Origin: Haloplanus sp. XH21
GTDB lineage: Archaea > Halobacteriota > Halobacteria > Halobacteriales > Haloferacaceae
Assembly: GCF_023276355.1 (NCBI RefSeq)
Contig: NZ_JALLPL010000001.1
Location: forward strand, 558,001-622,000
Length of the DNA stretch: 64,000 bases
Direction of reading: 5' to 3'
The notes under the pieces are model-generated. The model saw only the letters and a list, made by a program, of their open reading frames with translations. It did no database searches and had not been told where the DNA came from. Below, in pieces: positions 60,384-64,000 of the stretch; the stretch's first letter is position 1, and each line of letters starts with the position of its first letter. A program made the position numbers and the translations under genes.

Positions 60384-60648
60384 CGAGCCGCCGGCCGTTC
60401 GCAAGATATTAGTACGGAGCGGCGGTTTATTCCGGCAATGGACCGGACGTCGGCACTCTCGTCCGAACTCGTCCGCCCCTCGACCGCGGTCCGACGACCG
60501 CGACGACCGGGCCGTTAGGCCCACCTATCTCTCATCCCTCGTCCCGTGTGCTGCCCCGCTAGCAACCGTCGTCGAGCGGCCCGTTTCTCATTTAATTTCA
60601 ATAACAAAAACGTAGAATTTAAGTCGCTAAGGGGTGGAGAAGTCGGTA
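60384..60648. promoter_or_regulatory. region upstream of argG
   Basis: No recognisable gene is seen. A TATA-like AGATATTAG (60404-60412) lies about 26 nt before an ATG at 60438 that opens a 26-codon basic ORF (60438-60518); its translation is uncertain. The last 65 bp are AT-rich (ATTTAATTTCAATAACAAAAAC and AGAATTTAAG, about 60590-60622) and contain the probable TATA box of argG, AATTTAAG, 27-33 nt before its ATG at 60649. Confidence 0.5.
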
Positions 60649-61848
60649 ATGACACGTGTGGCACTCGCGTTCTCCGGCGGTCTCGACACGACAGTATGCG
60701 TCCCGCTGCTCGAAGAGGAGTGGGGGTACGACGAAGTGATCGGCGTCACCGTCGACGTCGGTCAGCCCGAAGCGGAGTTCGCCGAGGCCGAGGAGACGGC
60801 CGAAGCGCTCGGGATGGATCATTACGTCGTGGACGCGCGAGCCGAATTCGCGGAGCAGTGTCTCGAATCGGTGCGCGCAAACGCCACGTATCAGGGCTAT
60901 CCGCTGGGAACCGCCCTCGCGCGGCCCGTCATCGCGGAGGCCATCCTCGACGTGGCCAAAGAACAGGGCTGTGACGCCGTCGCCCACGGCTGTACCGGCA
61001 AGGGCAACGACCAGTTGCGCTTCGAGGCCGTCTGGCGCGCCTCCGACCTCGAAGTCATCGCGCCCGTGCGCGAACTCGGCCTGACCCGCGAGTGGGAGAT
61101 CGAGTACGCCGACGAGAAGAACCTCCCAGTGGAGGGCGGCAACGAGGGCGTCTGGAGCATCGACACGAACCTCTGGAGTCGGTCCATCGAGGGCGGCGAC
61201 CTCGAGAAGCCCGGCCACGTCCCGGGCGAGGAAATCTACGACTGGACGCGCTCGCCCGCCGGCGACACCGAAGAGATCGAGATCGCGTTCGAGAACGGCT
61301 ACCCCGTCGCCGTCGACGGCGAGGAGATGAGCCCCATCGCGCTCATCGCACACCTCAACGAGGTGGCCGGCGAGTACGGGGTCGGCCGCACGGACATGAT
61401 GGAAGACCGGATGCTCGGCCTGAAGGTGCGCGAGAACTACGAGCATCCCGCGGCGACGACGCTGCTGAACGCCCACGAGACCCTCGAGAGTCTGGTGCTC
61501 ACGAAGGAGGAACGTGACTTCAAGCGCCTCGTCGACGACGAATGGTCCCAGAAGGGCTACGAGGGCCTGGTCGACGCGCCGCTGATGGGCGCGCTGGAGG
61601 GCTTCATCGACGCCACCCAGACCCGCGTGACCGGCACGGTGACGATTCGGTTCGAGGGCGGGCAGGCCCGTCCGGTCGGCCGCGACAGCGAGTACGCCGT
61701 CTACGACGAGGCCTTCGCCTCCTTCAACACGGAGGACGTGGGCGATATCACGCAGGCCGACGCGACGGGCGTCGCGAAATACCACGGCTTCCAGGAGCGC
61801 CTCGCCGCGAAGGTGCTCGCCGAAGCCAAAGGCGACGAGGAGGAGTGA
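60649..61848 (+). CDS. argG: argininosuccinate synthase
   Basis: This 399-aa enzyme joins citrulline and aspartate using ATP. The P-loop AFSGGLDTTVCV (residues 6-17) opens the ATP-pyrophosphatase domain. Other family parts are VDVGQPEAEF, ATYQGYPLGTALARPV, AHGCTGKGNDQLRFE with the citrulline/aspartate site, and REWEIEYADEKNLPV. The length matches archaeal ArgG. The start at 60649 is chosen over a codon at 60634. argX follows after 2 nt with no argH or carrier-protein gene between them, although in other haloarchaea these usually stand there. Confidence 0.96.
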   Translation: MTRVALAFSGGLDTTVCVPLLEEEWGYDEVIGVTVDVGQPEAEFAEAEETAEALGMDHYVVDARAEFAEQCLESVRANATYQGYPLGTALARPVIAEAILDVAKEQGCDAVAHGCTGKGNDQLRFEAVWRASDLEVIAPVRELGLTREWEIEYADEKNLPVEGGNEGVWSIDTNLWSRSIEGGDLEKPGHVPGEEIYDWTRSPAGDTEEIEIAFENGYPVAVDGEEMSPIALIAHLNEVAGEYGVGRTDMMEDRMLGLKVRENYEHPAATTLLNAHETLESLVLTKEERDFKRLVDDEWSQKGYEGLVDAPLMGALEGFIDATQTRVTGTVTIRFEGGQARPVGRDSEYAVYDEAFASFNTEDVGDITQADATGVAKYHGFQERLAAKVLAEAKGDEEE

Positions 61849-61850
61849 GC

Positions 61851-62717
61851 ATGCACGTCGGACTGCTGTACTCCCGGATCCGTCGGGACGAAAAGCTCCT
61901 GCTGTCCGAACTGCGCGAGCGCGACCACGAGGTGACGAAAATCGACGTGCGGAAAGAGCAGTTCAACATCAGCGAGCAGCCCGAAGCGTTCGACGACATC
62001 GACATCGCCGTCGACCGCTGCCTGGCGACGAGTCGGAGCCGCTACGTCACCCGCTTCCTCGACGCCTACGGCGTCCCCGTCGTCAACGAGGCCGACACCG
62101 CGGAGCTGTGCGCCGACAAGGTGAAAAACAGTCTCGCGCTGGAGGCGGCGGGCGTGCCGACGCCGAACACCGACGTCGCCTTCACCACCGACAGCGCCCT
62201 CGAATCCATCGAGGAGTTCGGGTATCCATGTGTCCTGAAACCCGTCATCGGCTCGTGGGGTCGCCTGATGGCGAAAGTCGACAGCCGGAGCGCCGCCGAG
62301 GCGATTCTGGAGCACAAGGCGACGCTCGGCCACTACGAACACAAGGTGTTCTACATCCAGGAGTTCGTCGAGAAACCGGGGCGTGACATCCGCGTCGTCG
62401 CCACCGACGGCGAACCCGTCGCCGCGATGACCCGGAGTTCGGACCACTGGCTCACCAACGCCGCCAAGGGCGGCGAAGTCGACGAGTTCGACATCGACGA
62501 CGAGGTGGCCGATCTGGTGCAACGCGCCTCCGACGCCGTCGGCGGCGGCCTGCTCGGCGTCGACCTGATGGAGACGGGCGACTCCTACACCGTTCACGAG
62601 GTGAACCACACGGTGGAGTTCAAGGCGCTCGACTCCTGTGTCGACTTCGACGTGCCCGCGACCATCGTCGACTGGCTCGAAACGAAGGCCGATCAGGCCG
62701 TGGAGGCGGGCGCGTGA
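61851..62717 (+). CDS. argX: glutamate--LysW/ArgW ligase (ArgX/LysX family)
   Basis: This 288-aa ATP-grasp enzyme attaches glutamate (or 2-aminoadipate) to the C-terminal glutamate of a small carrier protein, protecting its amino group during arginine or lysine synthesis. The GRLxxxVDSRSAAEAIL segment with KPVIGSWGRLMAKV (about residues 132-145) and IQEFVEKPGRDIRVV identify the RimK/LysX subfamily; VNHTVEFKAL is the metal/ATP loop. Haloarchaea make lysine by the diaminopimelate route, so arginine is the more likely product. The carrier (lysW/argW) is not in this window. It overlaps argC. Confidence 0.93.
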   Translation: MHVGLLYSRIRRDEKLLLSELRERDHEVTKIDVRKEQFNISEQPEAFDDIDIAVDRCLATSRSRYVTRFLDAYGVPVVNEADTAELCADKVKNSLALEAAGVPTPNTDVAFTTDSALESIEEFGYPCVLKPVIGSWGRLMAKVDSRSAAEAILEHKATLGHYEHKVFYIQEFVEKPGRDIRVVATDGEPVAAMTRSSDHWLTNAAKGGEVDEFDIDDEVADLVQRASDAVGGGLLGVDLMETGDSYTVHEVNHTVEFKALDSCVDFDVPATIVDWLETKADQAVEAGA

Positions 62718-63751
62718 CGTACACCGCGAGCGTCGTCGGCGCCAGCGGCTTCGCCGGTGGCGAACTCCTCCGCCTGCTCGACGGCCACCCCGAGTTCGAG
62801 GTGGCCCAGGCGACGAGTCGGAGTTACGAACGCAAGACCATCGGCCACCAGCACCCCAACCTGCGTGGGATGGACCTCCGCTTTTCGTCGCCGCAGGATC
62901 TGGAATCGGTGGACGTGCTCTTCGCGGCGACGCCACACGGCGTCTCGATGGAGCGCATCGACGACTTCCAGGACGCCGCGGACACGGTGGTCGACCTGAG
63001 CGCGGACTTCCGCCTCGACAGCGAGGACCAGTACGACGAGTGGTACGACGGCCACGAACGGCCCGAACTGCTCGCCGACGCCGAGTACGCCCTGCCGGAA
63101 CTCAACCGCGACGGCCTCGCGGGCGCGGACCTCATCGCGTCGGGTGGCTGTAACGCGACGGCGACGATACTGGGGCTGAAACCCCTGTTCGACGCCGGCA
63201 TCCTCGCCGGCGACGAGCAGGTGGTCGTCGACGTGAAAGTCGGGTCCTCGGAGGGCGGCGCCGGCGGCGGCGCGGCCTCCTCCCATCCCGAGCGCTCGGG
63301 CATCGTCCGCCCCTACGCGCCGACGGGCCACCGCCACGAGGCCGAAATCGAGCAGTTCCTCGGCCTCTCGGTGTCGTTTACGGTCCACGCCGTCGATATG
63401 ATTCGCGGCGCGAGCGCGACCTGTCACGTCTTCCCTGACGGCCCGGTGAAGAAGAAGGACCTCTGGAGCGCCTACCGCGACTCCTACGACGACGAACCAT
63501 TCATGCGCACCGTCGCTGGCGGGGGCGGCGTCTACCGCTACCCCGAACCGAAGGCCGTCGCCGGCACCAACCACGGCGAAGTGGGCTTCGAGGTCGACCC
63601 CGGGAACAAGCGCGTGGTGGTCTTCTCCGCTATCGACAATATGATGAAAGGATCGGCGGGACAGGCGGTTCACGCCGCCAACGTCGCGCTCGGCATCGAC
63701 GAGACGGCGGGCCTGACGTTCCAGGGCCTGCATCCCGTGGGGGCGCCGTAG
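62714..63751 (+). CDS. argC: N-acyl-gamma-glutamyl-phosphate reductase, carrier-protein type
   Basis: This 345-aa NADPH-dependent reductase turns the glutamyl-phosphate on the carrier protein into the semialdehyde. It has the Rossmann motif GASGFAGGELLRLL (about residues 9-22), the catalytic cysteine in SGGCNATATILGL (about residue 145), and a distal H..EV region (GTNHGEVGFEVDP). The GTG start overlaps the argX stop. LysY/ArgC distinctions rest on substrate loops that I cannot resolve. The typical family length is 345-350. Confidence 0.95.
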   Translation: MTYTASVVGASGFAGGELLRLLDGHPEFEVAQATSRSYERKTIGHQHPNLRGMDLRFSSPQDLESVDVLFAATPHGVSMERIDDFQDAADTVVDLSADFRLDSEDQYDEWYDGHERPELLADAEYALPELNRDGLAGADLIASGGCNATATILGLKPLFDAGILAGDEQVVVDVKVGSSEGGAGGGAASSHPERSGIVRPYAPTGHRHEAEIEQFLGLSVSFTVHAVDMIRGASATCHVFPDGPVKKKDLWSAYRDSYDDEPFMRTVAGGGGVYRYPEPKAVAGTNHGEVGFEVDPGNKRVVVFSAIDNMMKGSAGQAVHAANVALGIDETAGLTFQGLHPVGAP

Positions 63752-63766
63752 GATGCTGGCAAAGAG

Positions 63767-64000
63767 GTGGCTCGCGTGACCGTCGTCGTCAAAATCGGCG
63801 GCGCGAAGGCCGTCGACCCCGCGGGTGCCGTTTCGGATATTGCCGATCTGGTCGACGATGGCGAACCCGTCGCCGTCGTTCACGGCGGCTCGACCGCCGT
63901 CGACGACCTGCTGGACCGCCTCGGCATCGACCCCACGTACGTCGAGACGCCCGACGGCGTCGTCGGCCGGTTCACCGACGAGACGACGATGGAGGCGTTC
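63767..64000 (+). CDS. argB: acetylglutamate/LysW-glutamate kinase, N-terminal part (partial)
   Basis: The first 78 codons of an amino-acid kinase run off the right edge. Visible are VTVVVKIGGAKAVDPAG with the nucleotide-binding K-x-GG motif, and VAVVHGGSTAVDDLLDRLGIDP with the GG(S/G) substrate loop, then VVGRFTDETTMEAF. It phosphorylates the glutamate side chain on the carrier and would feed ArgC. The start could be GTG 63767 (giving ARVTVVV) or GTG 63776; both are in frame. An ATG at 63751 opens a frame with an early stop and is not used. Confidence 0.9.
   Translation, partial: MARVTVVVKIGGAKAVDPAGAVSDIADLVDDGEPVAVVHGGSTAVDDLLDRLGIDPTYVETPDGVVGRFTDETTMEAF

Noticed and set aside
60438-60518. 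A 26-codon ORF with a TATA box at leaderless distance before argG
   Set aside because: Arg/Pro-rich tail and GC-driven openness suggest chance; kept only as a note in the intergenic entry.
1-64000. CRISPR arrays, complete insertion sequences and integrase or attachment sites
   Set aside because: No regularly spaced repeat series, transposase DDE or HUH motif, or tyrosine integrase was seen; the only mobile element supported is the PolC intein, plus possible MITE-like repeats.

Overview
The window comes from a haloarchaeon (class Halobacteria). It is GC-rich and the proteins are strongly acidic. The genes include archaeal informational machinery: PolD large subunit with an intein, PCNA, RadA, TFB, an NMD3-like protein, a TRAM-containing RlmE and an XPD-like helicase. 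Many genes look leaderless, with a TATA element about 26 nt upstream of the start codon, and several small proteins resemble haloarchaea-specific families. No rRNA, tRNA, CRISPR array or intact insertion sequence was seen.

Layout. 0-2 kb: the end of a phosphonate/phosphate-ester ABC transporter (phnD end, phnC, phnE). 2-5 kb: larE, a Tat-type lipoprotein with a PQQ-like propeller, and a histidine phosphatase. 5-8.6 kb: two divergent Tat translocase genes, a TatC with a long acidic N-terminus and a double-length fused TatC. 8.9-13.9 kb: a giant PGF-CTERM beta-helix surface protein, followed by a decayed tatC fragment. 13.9-16.5 kb: glycerate kinase and an enolase paralogue lacking several active-site residues. 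16.6-20.8 kb: an RHH regulator with a VUT (preQ0/queuosine precursor type) transporter, rlmE, a class III CoA transferase and a LeuA-like enzyme. 21-30 kb: pcn, tfb, sufU, radA, pspAB-htpX, nmd3, an XPD-like helicase and small zinc proteins. 30-43 kb: DUF proteins, PHP phosphoesterase, DedA, hemB, an Amt-PII fusion, hemL-hemC-hemD, a DHH exonuclease, cysK and a NifU-C protein. 43-48 kb: polC with its intein. 48-55 kb: a second PQQ-like lipoprotein, a sulfatase-superfamily protein, a CBS protein, glyS and a dolichol-kinase-like protein. 55-60.3 kb: a nitrogen-assimilation island (cyanase, FNT nitrite/formate transporter, nirA, a DUF6360-like protein, cobA). 60.6-64 kb: argG, argX, argC and the start of argB, for arginine synthesis through a carrier protein.

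The most coherent system is nitrogen assimilation. Cyanase releases ammonia from cyanate, FNT imports nitrite, NirA reduces it with a sirohaem whose precursor CobA makes, and an ammonium transporter carries its own PII sensor. The amt-PII and nirA promoters share a ten-base element, TTTGTAAACG, at identical spacing from the TATA box. Both mRNAs begin with a short leader ORF of about 25 codons whose stop codon overlaps the main start codon; the FNT gene has a longer leader ORF ending one base before it. This looks like a common promoter-plus-leader design that deserves testing.

Other points of interest are a 67-bp inverted-repeat element present twice in opposite orientation, a large two-stem hairpin after cobA, the atypical enolase, the tatC relic beside the beta-helix gene, and the PolC intein ending in Gln with an HTH-like insert. 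All homology statements rest on reading the sequence and on recalled family features; no database search was run.
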